A stretch of 64,000 nucleotides of DNA from Notamacropus eugenii (GCF_028372415.1 NC_092873.1:351205390-351269389), one strand, 5' to 3'. Positions 14,261 through 26,650 are shown, counted from the first letter of the stretch. Made by a program: numbers and translations. Notes: generated from the letters alone by a model not told the origin.

Positions 14261-15130
14261 GCATTGCTATTTCCACTTCACCATCTTTAAATGGATCAAA
14301 CATGTAGGATTCCTCAGTATCACCTATCCCAGAGAGAAAAACGAGGAACAGAGAGATGAGGTTCTCCCAGATGGGAAAATCTAATACAGAGAAAAATGCA
14401 AAGTCAGCTGCAGTCATGAGTTTGAACTCAGAAGTCCTGCTTCCAGGAAAGCTTTCTCCTGGAAAGGATCAGGAATCAGTATGAGTAAACCTGCTTGATC
14501 TCCACAGAAGCTCATGTCCTCTTGCCCTTCCTTAACATTCTTCTTCTGCTTCCTCTTTTTTTCCCCTTCTTCCTTCTTCCTTTTGTCCCCACCTCCGTCT
14601 TCAACACTCTTTTCTCTTTCCTTCTCTCTCTCTCCAACAGTATTGATGCTTCCAGTTTTTTCCCATTTTTTCCCCCAGGCATATATCTCAGACCTCCTAC
14701 CTCCCCCTCAATTTCCTGTTCTGCTCAGTGGAGTGACATCCTGAGCCAGATCCTCTGCATTAAAAAAAAGGGGGGGGGGTTTGAGAAAAGCTACGACAAA
14801 CCCGCCAGATCTGATCTCTGATATGATGTGGCAGATGGCAGAATCAGAATGAGGCAGCAGCAGGCCCTATTGGAGGCCCAGAAACAAGGTGAATGGAAAA
14901 TGGGCTGTTATTTCCCTGTGCTCCAAAGCTCCATCCCCACTCCTACCCTCACTTACACAAACAAGTCATTCTCTCCCTCCAAGAGAATGTGACATGGCTT
15001 AATGCAATTTTTAAAAATGGAATTCTTTACCCCTTTTCTCTTCCAGCTCTCCTCCCTGGGTTTCTTTCCATCTCTCTGTGCAGCCCTCTTAAAGATATTT
15101 GGTTGAAAGGTATCCCTGAGAATTATTATT
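14261..15130. other. unassigned, with pyrimidine-rich tract
   Basis: The interval 14510-14700 is strongly C/T-rich, which gives long but meaningless open frames. A mixed A/G homopolymer run sits at 14760-14780. No gene is seen. Confidence 0.5.
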
Positions 15131-15315
15131 TTATATGATAACGATTGTTACTATGACACAAGTTTGTCTCTCACTGTAAGATTTGCAGAGTGCCTTCTTC
15201 ACAACACTGTTGGCTTCATTTTACAGATGAGGACACTGAGGCTTAGTGAGATTAAGTGACTTAAACATGGCTACAAGGAGATGTCACAACATGCATTTGA
15301 AACCAAGTCTCCTGA
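15131..15315 (-). mobile_element. MIR SINE
   Basis: Contains TTTTACAGATGAGGACACTGAGGC and a following 'agattaagtgacttaa', the reverse-complement MIR core. Confidence 0.65.
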
Positions 15316-15334
15316 CTTTATGCATAGAACTATT

Positions 15335-15500
15335 TTTTTAAAAATGAACAGGCATTTATTTTCTCCTTCCCAACCCCTTTTCCTCCACTCCTGAAAAGAA
15401 AAGAAAAGATAAGATAAAAAAACCTTTGTAACCAAACAAAATCCCCCATTGGCCATGTCCACTTTTTCTACGATATCTGAGTGGATTGAACCTAACAAAC
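15335..15500 (-). mobile_element. L1 3'UTR fragment
   Basis: The 'ttttctccttcccaacccc...aaacaaaatcccccattggccatgtccac' segment matches the L1 3'UTR fragments at 11070 and 48172. Confidence 0.5.
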
Positions 15501-15826
15501 AGGATCAGTCAACAGGCATTTTCTGAGTTACTTGCAAAGAAATGTTCCCAGACAAAAAGGGGAACAGTTTTCACAAGTGAGCCCTAGGCTGCTCTCCCCA
15601 AGGGTTTTCAGATCCTCTAATAGGCTCAAATTCCAAATCTGTTCAGGTGGTGGCCTGCTTTCTCTGCTGCCAGGAGTGAAAGTCTTTCCCTCAAATTCAC
15701 AGAGATGGGGTCCCTGAGTTGCTGAATATGGACATCATCTACTTCCTGGAATATCTAGCCTGCTGACCTCTATGACCAGATTAGGGGTTCCTTGAGACAA
15801 GATTTCTAGAATCTGTAATCACCAGT

Positions 15827-15853
15827 TGTGTGTGTGTGTGTGTGTGTGTGTGT
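15827..15853. repeat. (TG)n microsatellite
   Basis: An uninterrupted TG run of about 27 bp. Confidence 0.95.
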
Positions 15854-15893
15854 ATTGGTTTAGTTTATCTGCTTCTCCTTGAATTCTAGGTAA

Positions 15894-16124
15894 GTCTAGG
15901 TGGTATAGTGGAGAGAGTGCTGGGCCCAAGTTCAAATGTGACCTCAGATCCTCACTGTCTCCATGACCGTGGGCAAGTCACTTAACCCTGTTTGTCTCAG
16001 TTACCTCATCTGTAAGATGAGCTGGAGAAAGAAACGGCACACCACTCTAGTATCTTTGCCAAGAAAACCCCAAATGAGGTCACGAAGAGTTGGACATGAC
16101 TGAAAAATGACTGAACAACGACAA
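15894..16124 (+). mobile_element. marsupial CORE-SINE
   Basis: GTCTAGGTGGTATAGTGGA head, MIR-like core 'gtgggcaagtcacttaaccc', and 'tatctttgccaagaaaacccc' followed by an ACTGAACAACGACAAA tail. Confidence 0.85.
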
Positions 16125-16850
16125 ATCTATTTTATCTCATATTTCAGCTGTTCAGGATCTAATACTAGGTATGGTGAAGAGAGCAGAGAAGCAATGAAAG
16201 ACATGGCCTTCGTTCCTGGAGAGCATGATCAGGGAGTTTCCAGTGCCATAGGGGAAAACACTATGTCTACCCCAAAGGAGATTCTTGTCTGTTGGGGGAG
16301 ACAATCCCTGCCCTTGGAGGGGGGTCTTCCTGGGTTGGGAGAGATGTAGTCCCTGTCATCAAAGGAAATACATGGTCCCCATCAAATGTGAGAGGGGAAT
16401 CCTAACAACCCCCCCTAACAACCCCCAAATCAGGACTGTTTGCCTGGATAATTCTCTTCTTGGTGGAGCTGGGATCTCCCTCTCGTACCAATCACCTTAC
16501 TTCAGTTGGGAGTTTCAAAGCTATATGGTTGCAGGTCTTAATTAAAGGGTCTTAATTAAATTAGGATCCCATCTGGCTGGGATGAGCCAGGCCCTTAATG
16601 AGGATCTTATGTCAGCTACATTGGAAAATGGATGGGGACCTAGTTGAGCAGAGGCTGAGTTCTGGGGCCAGAGTTATTTCAAATGGGAATGGTGAGAAGA
16701 TTGTGGGTGGTACCGAACACATCTGAGCCCTCTGTGGCTATGTAGGAAGCAGGTTTGGATGACCTTAGCCTAGAGAGGAGGTGAAGAGTATGAAATGTAT
16801 CAAGAGAGTATTATACTTTTTCAAAGCAGTCTCACTTAAAAAAAACAATT
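16125..16850. other. unassigned intergenic sequence
   Basis: No gene or confident repeat. The doubled motif 'tcttaattaaa' occurs at 16536-16560. Confidence 0.5.
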
Positions 16851-17015
16851 GTCATTGTAACTAACTTGAAGTATTTGGTAGGCATAAACCTTGTTTTACA
16901 GATGGGGAGACTGAGGCCCAAAGGCATAAAGTGGTTCACTCAAAGTGTCACATGAGGACAGAATCAGTAACAGAATCTGCTTTTTTAGTCAGGAAGTGAA
17001 ACTCAAGATACTGGA
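16851..17015 (-). mobile_element. diverged MIR
   Basis: TTTTACAGATGGGGAGACTGAGGCCC in a MIR-like context. Confidence 0.55.
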
Positions 17016-18000
17016 AACCCATCAGAGGAAGCAAAGAGATTGACTCTTCCTTTTACCCAGAGCCAAACCAGTCCTCCTGGCCAACCATCTGGGGGGAAAA
17101 GAAACCTATTTGGCTGCCTCTGTGACCCAGAAGGTGCTGGATTCTCCTTGCCTTAGGCTGTCTGGTTAAGTGCCACTTGGAGAGTAAAAAAATGAAGAGA
17201 CCTCACTCTCCTTCCACCATCCTCAAGCTCAAATTTGGTATCTATATTTTGCCAAGAAATAAGATCCTCCTCTCCAAGTCCCCTCTCACATGCCACTTCC
17301 CTCCAGGGGCCAGTCTCTTCCAACAGACAAATCCCCAGTCCTACAGTCCCAGCCATTTGTGGGAGCTGAGATAGAACAACTCAGTGTTCCACCACCTTGG
17401 AACTAGTGAGGGTAAAGGCAACTGCTGATCCCCTGGTGACCTTGGAGTAATTAGTAAATGCCTCCCCTATTTCTCCAAGCTCAGACTTTATGGGGATGGG
17501 GGGGTATCCATATTGCTATGTGTCATCCCCTTGCCTATCCCTACACACATGCACACACACAGTCACACACATAGACACACACAGAGAGTCACCAGCTCTG
17601 TTGGCAATACCGCAGGACTTGAAGTCTTCGGAAGTGACATTTCTCTTCTCCCACTCCCAACCCCGACATTGGATTATCTCCCAATCTGGAACAACTAGAT
17701 CATTCTGTATCCCTACTTCCTTCCTTACCCTCCCCCCCACGTGAACACTGTGACCCAGATGTCCAAGCATCACGATCCTTCTCCTTCAGCCAAGCTGCCC
17801 ACCCACCCACCATTCATCTCTCTAAAAGCCAGGGTCCACGTCATAGAGAGGAAACCTCACCATAGGAGATGTGCCACAAGCCCAGGTCACTGATGCTTCT
17901 CACTAGAGAGAAGGGATGTGGGTGACTCAGTTTCCGCTTGCTCATCCCCAGAAAGAATGGAATGAAGGAGGGAAGACAGCTAGCTCCACAGTCATTTCTC
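17016..18000. other. unassigned intergenic sequence with short CA repeat
   Basis: A small CA-rich tract lies at 17541-17582. The rest shows no repeat signature and no coding exon. Confidence 0.5.
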
Positions 18001-18014
18001 TCTCTACTTTTATC

Positions 18015-18185
18015 AAGAGTGATTGGCATTCAAACAGAGCTTTCACATCATACAACCCTTTTAATAATCTACAAAATAACAAGGACTCATACAGTTATAG
18101 ACTGGGAAACTGAGGCTCAGAGAGATGATGTCATTTGGGTGAGGTCACATAGCAAAGGGAAGGGCAGGTCTGTAGCTCCAGGTCT
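18015..18185 (-). mobile_element. diverged MIR
   Basis: Contains 'agactgggaaactgaggctcagagagatgatgtcatttgggtgaggtcacatagc', the reverse-complement MIR core. Confidence 0.65.
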
Positions 18186-18204
18186 TTCTCCCCACACCTC
18201 ACCC

Positions 18205-18367
18205 CTGAAATTACTTTGTTTATATCGTATATTGACTTATCTGTGTATGAGTTATTTCTCCTTATAGACTATAAGCTCCTTGAGGGCAGGGACTGTTTGG
18301 TTTTTGTCTTTGTGTCCACAGTGCTTACCTCATAGAAGGCCCTTAATAGTTATTGGATGAATGAATA
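18205..18367 (+). mobile_element. L2 3' end
   Basis: Contains ATAAGCTCCTTGAGGGCAGG, 'cacagtgcttacctcatagaaggcccttaatagttattgg' and a terminal ATGAATGAAT, the hallmark L2 3' end. Confidence 0.85.
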
Positions 18368-18969
18368 TTCTGACATTTAGTCTAGGGGTTCTTGCTATTA
18401 GAACTGGACTTGGTCATACAGACATGGTCCCTACTTCTAGGTAGAAGGAACTTCTCATCTCCTGGGAGCTCCCACTGCTGTCCCAGCCAACAGGGAGCAC
18501 TCAGTCTCAGACACACATATGTAAAGAGGACAGGTAACTAAACCTGTAGGATGATATATCCAGCACCATGGCAAAGCAGCAAAGCTAAGTGGGAAAGAGG
18601 GAGGGTAATCAAAAGACAGTTGGGTTATGCTGAAGAAAGATCCCTGGAATTTTCAATGGGGGGAGGGAAGGAGAAGATCATTTCAGAGAGACTTACTCTC
18701 CTGAGTACAGAAAAGGGAGGGAAGTCTAGAAAACCTCAAGCAGAGAAGAAAGGAACTTGGGCACTGTACTTCCCAGCCATCATCTCTCCAGGTGGAGAGA
18801 CTCCTTCCTGGCATCCTATAGGGGGAGGGTTTTGAAGGGAGTAGTTCAATGCCCTATATGAAAGCAGAGGAAAAGGCAATTTCAATCAACAAGGATTGAG
18901 GACTGACGCAATATTGGGGGGTAGGAAAAAAGAAATATGATCAAGAAATTGAATGAGTAGGTTGAATAG
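18368..18969. other. unassigned intergenic sequence
   Basis: Nothing recognised; purine-rich around 18570-18740. Confidence 0.5.
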
Positions 18970-19140
18970 GATCATAGATTTGAAGCTGGAAAGACCTCCT
19001 TCAGTTCCTCATTGTATAGATGAGGAAACTGAGGCCCAGGGAAATTAAATGACTTGCCCAAGGTCACAGGCAGTTGGCAGGATTTGAACTCAGATCTTCT
19101 GATTCCTGAACCAGAGCTCTTTCTACTGGACCATGAGTGC
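18970..19140 (-). mobile_element. MIR SINE
   Basis: GATGAGGAAACTGAGGCCCA, GACTTGCCCAAGGTCACAGG and a 'gatttgaactcagatcttctga' end: a clear reverse-complement MIR. Confidence 0.8.
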
Positions 19141-20099
19141 TTCAAAAGAAATGGAACAAGAGGCAGGCTGAGAATTAACATTTTTGGCCTTGTTGGAAAA
19201 GGAGAGGTGGGAAGCAGGGGAGAGCATCAGGGGGTGTGAAATGAAGTAATTAAATGCAACAACCCCCTGCATGGTGAGCACTTGTCGGGCATGCAAGGCC
19301 CTGCATATACAGCTGCTGCCAGCAGCTGGATTTCTGCAGGTTTGAGGAGCAGGATGAGGGTCAAGGACAATAAGCAAAGTATAATTCATTTTTCAGGTTG
19401 GGTCTCAGGGAGATATGGGGGAGGTTGCCTCCGAAGATGGGAGAGGGATTACCATCACTGACCATTTCCACCCTCCCTCACCCTAACACCCCAGCCCCTG
19501 ATTCTAGTCCACAGGCAACATATCCTGGTTGCCTCTGAATGGAGTATATGTTTGGACAAACTCCAGGGTCCTCTTCATTTCACCCAACCAACCAGTAAAA
19601 ATAACATTGTCAGCTCATATTAGCATAGTGAAGGAGAGTTGGGTGTCCTGATGTCTGAATCCTCCAGACACCTGTTACAGGAGCTATGGCCTGGTCTGGG
19701 TTTAAGGCAGCTCCCTAGTTTCCCTTTACCATGTTGACCCCTGAAGCACCTCCCTCTTTTCCTTGGGGCCAGGGGTCAGAAGGCTGATGGGCAGCACTGG
19801 TTGCCTAGTAACCACACTGTTCCAGACCCCACTCTCTCATCCGCTGCTGACAGGCGGTACTGGGTGGTTGGCTTCCTCCAGGTCGCCCCTCACCGCCTGT
19901 TCCTTTGTTGACACATCCTTTGATTTCATACTTCTCCTTTCAGAGAAAATCTGATAGCACAAGCTCTTATGACTGCCTCTTAACTCCATAAGGCATTGAT
20001 AGTTGCCTCCTTTGGGGAGTGTGGGAGTAGTGGTGGTGGCAGGCAGAAACAATAATAATACAAAAATTGAGAAATAGTACTTTCTCCATTTCAAAACAC
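19141..20099. other. unassigned intergenic sequence
   Basis: No exon recognised. A short GC-rich segment at 19260-19340 contains several CAGCTG/GCAGC motifs and no repeat signature. Confidence 0.45.
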
Positions 20100-20295
20100 T
20101 TAGAATCACAGATTTTCTAGAAACATAGAATGTCTAGATCTGGAAGCTCTTCAGAGCATAATCTCACATTAGAGATGAAGAAATCAAGAAAATTTTTTTC
20201 AAAAAAGGATACAACCTGTCCAAGGTCATACACAGCCATCAGTGACAAAACTCAGACCAGAAGCAAGGTTTATTTCCATGAGTCTGCCTTCCCTT
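20100..20295 (-). mobile_element. diverged MIR
   Basis: Contains 'tagagatgaagaaatcaagaaaa', 'acctgtccaaggtcatac' and 'caaaactcagaccag' in MIR minus-strand order. Confidence 0.5.
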
Positions 20296-20659
20296 CCCTC
20301 TGTCACACTACCTGAAGACTGCTTTTCTAAGCTTCCAGGAGAGGAGGAAGGAACGGCACAAATTTCTCTTGATTTAATTGATCATGTAGCTATGCCAAAT
20401 ATCCTCAAAACAGCTCTGTGATCCTGGTTTAGTAATTCCTCTCTGCATCTGCACAGCGCTGACTGTTGGAAGGATAGGAAGAATGAAGGAGGAATCCTGG
20501 AGCCTGCAGCTGGCCACCACCAAACACTGGTCAGGAGCTCCTTAGCTCTGGGCTCCAAGACCAGAAATGCTGAGATGGCCAATTAGGGATAAGGAAAGGA
20601 TGTGGGGATGGAGCTTGGGTAAAGCAAATGTCATTTCTCTCATTTACACAACTAAGATT

Positions 20660-21891
20660 CCCAAGTCCTGGGAATGCTTTATTCTCTGTTCCAAAAACAG
20701 GATTCTGCAAACAGAAGTCGACATTCAAGGTAATTTTACAGACATCCCCTTGCCCTCCCTTTCACCCCCCATAACCCTCCCCCTCCCCTCCCAATACAGA
20801 CACCACAAAACATCTGAAACAGAGACCCAGTGCCCTCTGTCTCATTCAGCCTCGCTTCTTCCGGAGTAACTGGCAGCCCCTTAGAACCATCTGGGGTTGA
20901 GGAAGCAAAGGTTGCAGAGGGGACTCAGGTGTTCTGTCTTCCCTCCCAAGCTTACTCCCTTGGGGAAACACACCCAACACAGGAGGAGGGGACTCAGGAG
21001 GCACTGGGGGTCAGAGGAGTAGAGATCATCAACAGTACAATGTCTGCATGTCTTCCTGTCTGTGTCCAGTGAACCTTTTGCTGGGGTTAGAAGACTCTCT
21101 TCCCACATCCTCACAAAGCCTATCCCATCAGACTATGCCTCCCAATATTGTCTGAGAGTGGGAGGTAGGATCCCCTTAGGGATCCTTATTAGCAGGGGAG
21201 AGTAGGTCTTAAAGATGAGGGATGTGGGGGGGTCCTCCATTAACTGAGATCTTGATGATTGATGGTTATCTCTCCCACTTCATTCTACTGACCTTCAAGA
21301 ACTAGGTGCTGGCAATTCTTAGCCACTAGGATGGGTATTTTTTTCTAATCCAAATTCATCTTCAGTGTCTCCACCCAGGCTGTTGGAAATGCCCTTCTAA
21401 CTGCACACTTCCCTGAGCCCTTCTAACTTTGTATTTTCTCTGAAGAGATCCACCATCTCATGTCTGTCTCATCTTGAGTACAGTGGCCAAGGGATTAAGG
21501 TTCTAGGTGCCTCTACATCACTTGATCCCTAGAGATATTTGACTCTAGATCTTTGCCAGAGGCTTCCCCAACCCATTCCCCTCATACCCCTGGAACTCAA
21601 TGTCTACCCACAACTCAGTCTCCTGTGAGGCTATTACCTAGAACCCATCCCTTTCAATTTCACATGTTTAAGATTACTCAATAGCTCCCAATCCAAAGCT
21701 TTCTTCCCTTGCCTTTACTCTGATCATATCCCACAATTCTGCTTCCACTCTCCCTTCCTGCCTGGAAATCCAGTCTCTTTCCCACCCCATGCCCCCTAGG
21801 TCTCCTCTTCCTTTGGCAATACAATCCCCTTCAGCCCCTGGTGGAGGGAGGGAAGGTACTTGAAGGTCCTCCCCTCTACCCACCCAGGGCA
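20660..21891 (-). other. NXPH3: NXPH3 3'UTR (end inferred)
   Basis: Runs from the stop codon to just past the first minus-strand AATAAA. It contains no strong interspersed repeat. The end could be further downstream if this signal is not used. Confidence 0.5.
20678..20683 (-). terminator. NXPH3: candidate NXPH3 poly(A) signal
   Basis: TTTATT on the plus strand is AATAAA on the minus strand. It is the first canonical hexamer downstream of the NXPH3 stop, about 1.2 kb away, and is followed on the minus strand by a GT-containing segment (TTAGTTGTGTAAATG). Confidence 0.5.
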
Positions 21892-22644
<753 letters not shown>

Positions 22645-22689
22645 CTAGGTGGCCAAGTTCTTGCTAATTCCTCCTCTTCGTCATTCCTG

Positions 22690-23045
22690 ACATAATCTCT
22701 GATTTTCTTAGTCCCTCTCTTCCTTGAAGATATAGCTCTAGTGCCAACCTTCTACATGAAGCCTTTTTTCAGACCCCCTAAAAGCTAGTGTTCTCCCCTT
22801 CCAAGCTACCTTGTTTTAACTACTTCACATAATTAGTTCTGATTTTAAGCTTTGTATGTACTATATACATTTTATGCTATAAATATATATACTTTATATG
22901 TACTGGTTGTCTCCCCCATTATATTGTGAGTGTCCTGAAAGTAGGGGTTGTTTCATTCTTTGTACTTGTATCCCCAGTGCCTAGCACAGTACCAGGTGCA
23001 GAGTAGGAAAATGGTAAAATGCTTGTTGACTGATTGATTGATTGA
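22690..23045 (+). mobile_element. L2 3' end
   Basis: Contains 'ttgtctcccccattatattgtgagtgtcctgaaagtagggg', 'tatccccagtgcctagcacagt' and the TGATTGATTGA terminal repeats: L2 plus strand, inside the NXPH3 intron. Confidence 0.85.
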
Positions 23046-23179
23046 ACAAAGGAGCACCCCCTCCTCTCTCCCACTTTAAACTCATCCTATGCAGAACATC
23101 TTCTGTCCTGAGTTGAAAGTTGCCCTTTTTTGACTCTTGTTCTCTTCTCCCTCCTCACACACCCAGTGTCCTACGCCCT

Positions 23180-23385
23180 GTGGTAGACAGAACACTGAAC
23201 CTGAAGTCAGGAGAGATCTGGGTTTGAATTCCAGCTGGAATACTTACTAAGCTACGTGACCAGAAACAAATCACGTACTTTTCCTAAGCTTGCTTCTCTA
23301 TCCATAAAACAGAAATAATAATACTTACATTATCAAACTCAATAGCTTATTGGAAGCCCTTTGTAAATCTTAAATCTTTACATGA
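23180..23385 (+). mobile_element. MIR SINE
   Basis: The order 'acactgaacctgaagtcaggag', 'gggtttgaattcc', 'cttactaagctacgtgacc' and 'aaataataatactta' is MIR plus strand. Confidence 0.75.
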
Positions 23386-23609
23386 GAGATTTTGCCACTG
23401 TTATTGTTGTCATTGTTGTGTCTTCAATTTGTACTCTTCCTCCTGAAATCTCACTAGCATAGAAGTAGTACAGCCCCAGCTTGAGAGAATATGTTCAATC
23501 TATATCAGGAGATCCTACTTAGAAACTGATGCCCAGACATAAAAAGGGCAGACAGTGGAATATCAACATGGACCAAACCACAAAGAGCTTGTATCCATGA
23601 CTGGGGATG

Positions 23610-23773
23610 AATATGTATATGTAAGGTTTTATATGTGTGTGTATGTATATATATGTATGTATATAATGTATATATACACATGTAAATAATGTATAAATAA
23701 AAATATATACATATATAAAAGATATACACATAGTCTACATATAGAGATATCCATATCTATCTTATATGGAGAG

Positions 23774-23806
<33 letters not shown>
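23610..23806. repeat. TA/TG-rich tract followed by (GA)n
   Basis: AT-rich alternating sequence from 23610 to 23760 that can form many short hairpins, then an almost pure GA run at 23769-23806. Confidence 0.9.
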
Positions 23807-23808
<2 letters not shown>

Positions 23809-24189
23809 CCCTAGACAGAGCTGAGCTAGAGAATGTCAATTTCCCTTCTCCTTTGACTAATCTTTCTGGAGGACAGAGGGAGGGAAAGGGTGCTGTTAGG
23901 AGAGGATGTCCAAGCATATGGACAACCTGAGGGAATCTAACCCATGCACGGTAGCCTGAAGGTAACACAGTATGTGTGCCGGGGTATTTTTGTAAATGTC
24001 TCTCTGTTGGGTTTGCATGTGTGTTTCCGGATATTGACTTAGGTCCACTGTATGGCATATGGGAAATGCTGGACAGCTCCCTGACTAACTTGGAAAAGTG
24101 TCAGTAATAAAAAGGTTATTTAGTGATAAGGGGACAGATGGCCTTACCTTTCTGAGGGGCGCTACTGATCCCTTTGAAATACCTTTCCT

Positions 24190-24285
24190 TCTTCCTGCTA
24201 GTATCAGAGACTGTGTATCCATCTCCATATTATTAGCACAGTGCCTGGCACATACTAGGTGCTTAATAAATGTTTATTGATTGAC
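24190..24285 (+). mobile_element. L2 3' tail
   Basis: Contains GCACAGTGCCTGGCACATAC followed by TAGGTGCTTAATAAATG and a GATTGACTG end. Confidence 0.85.
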
Positions 24286-25449
24286 TGGACTCCCCCTGCG
24301 AGGTGAGCGTCCTGGACCTGAGGATAAGGGAGGAGAGGACATGGGTCCTGGAGGGAGGCTAAGTGTTAGAAGTCATTGACCCAGATGTGTATAGCTGGGG
24401 ATGGAAATGTGTGGAGTAGGGATGAAGGCCACAGGTGGCTGACTGGCTGAGAAGAGAGGGCTGTTTTATGTAGGGTGGGGGAGGGGTGGGATTATTTGAT
24501 GTGGCACAGGACGAGAAGTGTGCATCTGGAGATCGGGCTTCCACGTAAGATTTAAGGAGTGGTGTGAAGGTGATGGGAAAGAAAAGGTGACTTTGGCTGG
24601 GGGATCAGGTAGGGGCTGGGGAACAAGTGTAAGAGAAACAGTGCCCTTGCCCGGTCAGGGGGTTGGGTCAGAAACACTTAAGTGTCAGTTGGGAGAAGCC
24701 TAGGAATTTGGGGAGGGGGACCGGTTTCCGTGGCGATGGGCGGAAAGCAGGGAAAAGGGAACAGGGAATCCGGGAGCTCCGCTCAGCTGCCGAGAGAGCC
24801 CCGGGCGGAGAGCCGGCTGCCAGGGTCCTGTGGGGCTTGGGTTGCGCGCAGCCGAGAGAAGAGAGGAAAACAACAGGCGGAGAGGAAGGGAGGGAGCGAA
24901 GGAGAGAAAGAGGCGGGGAGGTAGGGCCGGACCCTCTCTAGATCTGATTCTGCCCTGGGGATCCCAGAGCCTGGGGGGAGTGGTAGAGGGGTCGGCCCTC
25001 GAGAGTGAATAAAATTAACGAGTTCTTCCCTCCCACCCATCTACAGTTATTCCCGAAGGTCTAAGATCAGTTGCAGGGTGGGGGTGGAGGTGGAAGGGGG
25101 AGAGGACAGAGGCTAACACCCTTTGGTCGGTCCCATAAGAGAGGACCCCATAACCCTTTACGACTTGTCTCCAGCCCTCCCCCTTCCATTCCCCACTCCT
25201 CTCCCTCACCCGGGAATAACTGTGGGAGGGACGTACCACCTAACCCTCTGGGTCCATTAACCCTGTCTTGCACAATTCTTTGCCCCAGCCCCAAGACTCT
25301 TTCTCTTCTCCTCGCCCAGCCTCGGGAAGTTGGGAGGTGGGGGTAGGAGAGAAAGTTTTGGTCCTCGGAAGCTTCCCGCGTTCCTCCCCCACTCCCTCAC
25401 GCCTAGGGACCCAGGGCCCTCTCCACCCAGCTCCCCGCGGGTTACTCAC

Positions 25450-25503
25450 CAGATAAAGGCTGCCCTGCACCAGGAACACGAAGCAGCAGCGAGTGAGCTG
25501 CAT
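25450..25503 (-). CDS. NXPH3: NXPH3 coding exon 1 (signal peptide)
   Basis: Encodes the first 18 residues of NXPH3, MQLTRCCFVFLVQGSLYL, the hydrophobic core of a secretory signal peptide. The start has A at -3 (GAAG-ATG), a good translation context. The exon ends after the CTG codon at 25450 with a GTGAGT donor. Joined to exon 2 in phase 0, it gives a 252-residue preproprotein. I chose this ATG because its peptide matches the family signal peptide and no upstream in-frame extension is needed. The exon sits at the edge of a CpG-rich region that probably holds the transcription start. Confidence 0.95.
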
Positions 25504-25559
25504 CTTCCTTCCCCCCTTTTCTCTTGGGGTACCACCTTGCCCCCTTCACCTGCCCCTCT

Positions 25560-26190
25560 CTTTTAGGCTCACAGTTCCATTCTCCGTCTCCCTGCGGGAA
25601 GCGCCCCTCCCACTTCCAGCTGTCTATGCTGGGCCCCGCCCCCTGCCTTAGTCCAGCTGTGCGGCCGCCCTCTCCCTCTCTTGCAGCTGTTCGAGGTACT
25701 AGCCCACCACCCCACACCCCTAAGTCCCAGCTGTTCTGAGCTCCTTTCTGGATCCAGCTGCGCGAACGCTCCTTGGTTCCAGATGTGCGTCCTGCGCGCC
25801 TCTCGGCTCCTCTCGGCGCCGCCGCCCTTGGGCCCCCCTGCTTTCTTCCAGATGTGCGTTGGACTGGCTCGCACCCCCTCTTCCCTGCAGCCCTAATTCC
25901 AGAGGTGAACCTACCCCTACCCTGGCAGCCCACCCCTCCTCGGACTGGCGCGCCCCCTGGCGTACGTGCCCCCCTTGCTGTGTGCCCACTCCTCCCGGAG
26001 CTCTCCCGTTCTGCTCCCGGCTATAGCGCGGGCCCAGACTGGAGCGCTCCCGCCGCCCAGCCGGCTCCCTCTCTCCTTGTCCCTCCCTTTCTCCCTCCCA
26101 CCGGCAACGGCGGCGGCAGCAGGTACAGTGAGTCGAGCCGGCACCTCCGGAGTTAACTCCTCCCCTGCCGGCCCATAGGCCAGGGGACCC
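25560..26190 (-). promoter_or_regulatory. NXPH3: NXPH3 CpG island, promoter and 5'UTR region
   Basis: Just upstream of the NXPH3 start, CpG density rises sharply against a CpG-poor background, with clusters such as GCGGCCGCC at 25661, GCGCGCC at 25794 and GGCGCGCCCC at 25946. It is also rich in CCTCCC/GGGAGG boxes. It contains an array of CAGCTG and CAGATG motifs (25617-25854). No clear TATA box was seen, which is usual for such promoters. The transcription start and the length of the 5'UTR are not determinable here. Confidence 0.7.
25617..25854. promoter_or_regulatory. array of seven CAGCTG/CAGATG motifs
   Basis: CAGCTG occurs at 25617, 25654, 25684, 25728 and 25755; CAGATG at 25780 and 25849. 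Most are inside a longer TCCAG(C/A)TGTGCG-like context, suggesting a decayed tandem repeat. CAGCTG and CAGATG are E-boxes recognised by bHLH factors. Binding is inference only. Confidence 0.6.
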
Positions 26191-26350
26191 AGGACGCCCT
26201 CTCCTCCCAGCCAGAAGCCAGCATTTGGAGTTAAGGAACAGCTCCTGGACAGGGCTGAAGTGGACTTGTGACCTTACTCGTTCAGTCTCCCTGGATTTGG
26301 GTTCTCTAGGAAGATATCTGATCCAGAAACCCTTCTCCACCCATCTCTAG

Positions 26351-26439
26351 AAGAGGCATAGTGGATTAGACTGGTTTAGAGCCAGGAAGACCTGAGTTCA
26401 GATTCGTATCTGACATATACTGACTGTGTGACCCTTGGT
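26351..26439 (+). mobile_element. CORE-SINE head fragment
   Basis: Contains 'ggcatagtggattagactgg', 'gagccaggaagacctgagttcagattcg' and 'actgactgtgtgaccctt': a SINE head and part of the core, cut off by a hAT element. Confidence 0.7.
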
Positions 26440-26650
26440 CAGAGATGTCAAACACAACACTCCATGCGACCCACGACCCACTACACTCCCGAGTGCCTCC
26501 TCACCAAATTGAGAAATATCTAACAAAATCAATAAAATTGCAATAAAATGTGGATAATATTAATATTTATTTTCCCGAATCAATAAGTGACTTCAAGATC
26601 CTAATGTATGGTTTGTGGCTCCCGTTTCTATTTGAGTTGGTCACAGACTG
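26440..26650. mobile_element. hAT-type non-autonomous DNA transposon
   Basis: The left end CAGAGATGTCAAACAC and a right end near 'gagttggtcacagactg' are decayed versions of the CAGGGGTGTCAAAC...CACCCCTG inverted ends of a marsupial hAT family. The AT-rich middle contains TTTATTTT-like sequence. A related copy is at 51533. Confidence 0.55.

Noticed and set aside
14495-14821. 108-codon hydrophobic open frame, possible membrane protein
   Set aside because: It arises from a C/T-rich tract, which encodes Leu/Phe/Pro/Ser by composition; it overlaps another similar frame.
25720-26340. 206-codon open frame as a separate gene
   Set aside because: GC-rich CpG island composition lengthens frames; the residues are low-complexity Arg/Gly/Ala and no domain is visible.
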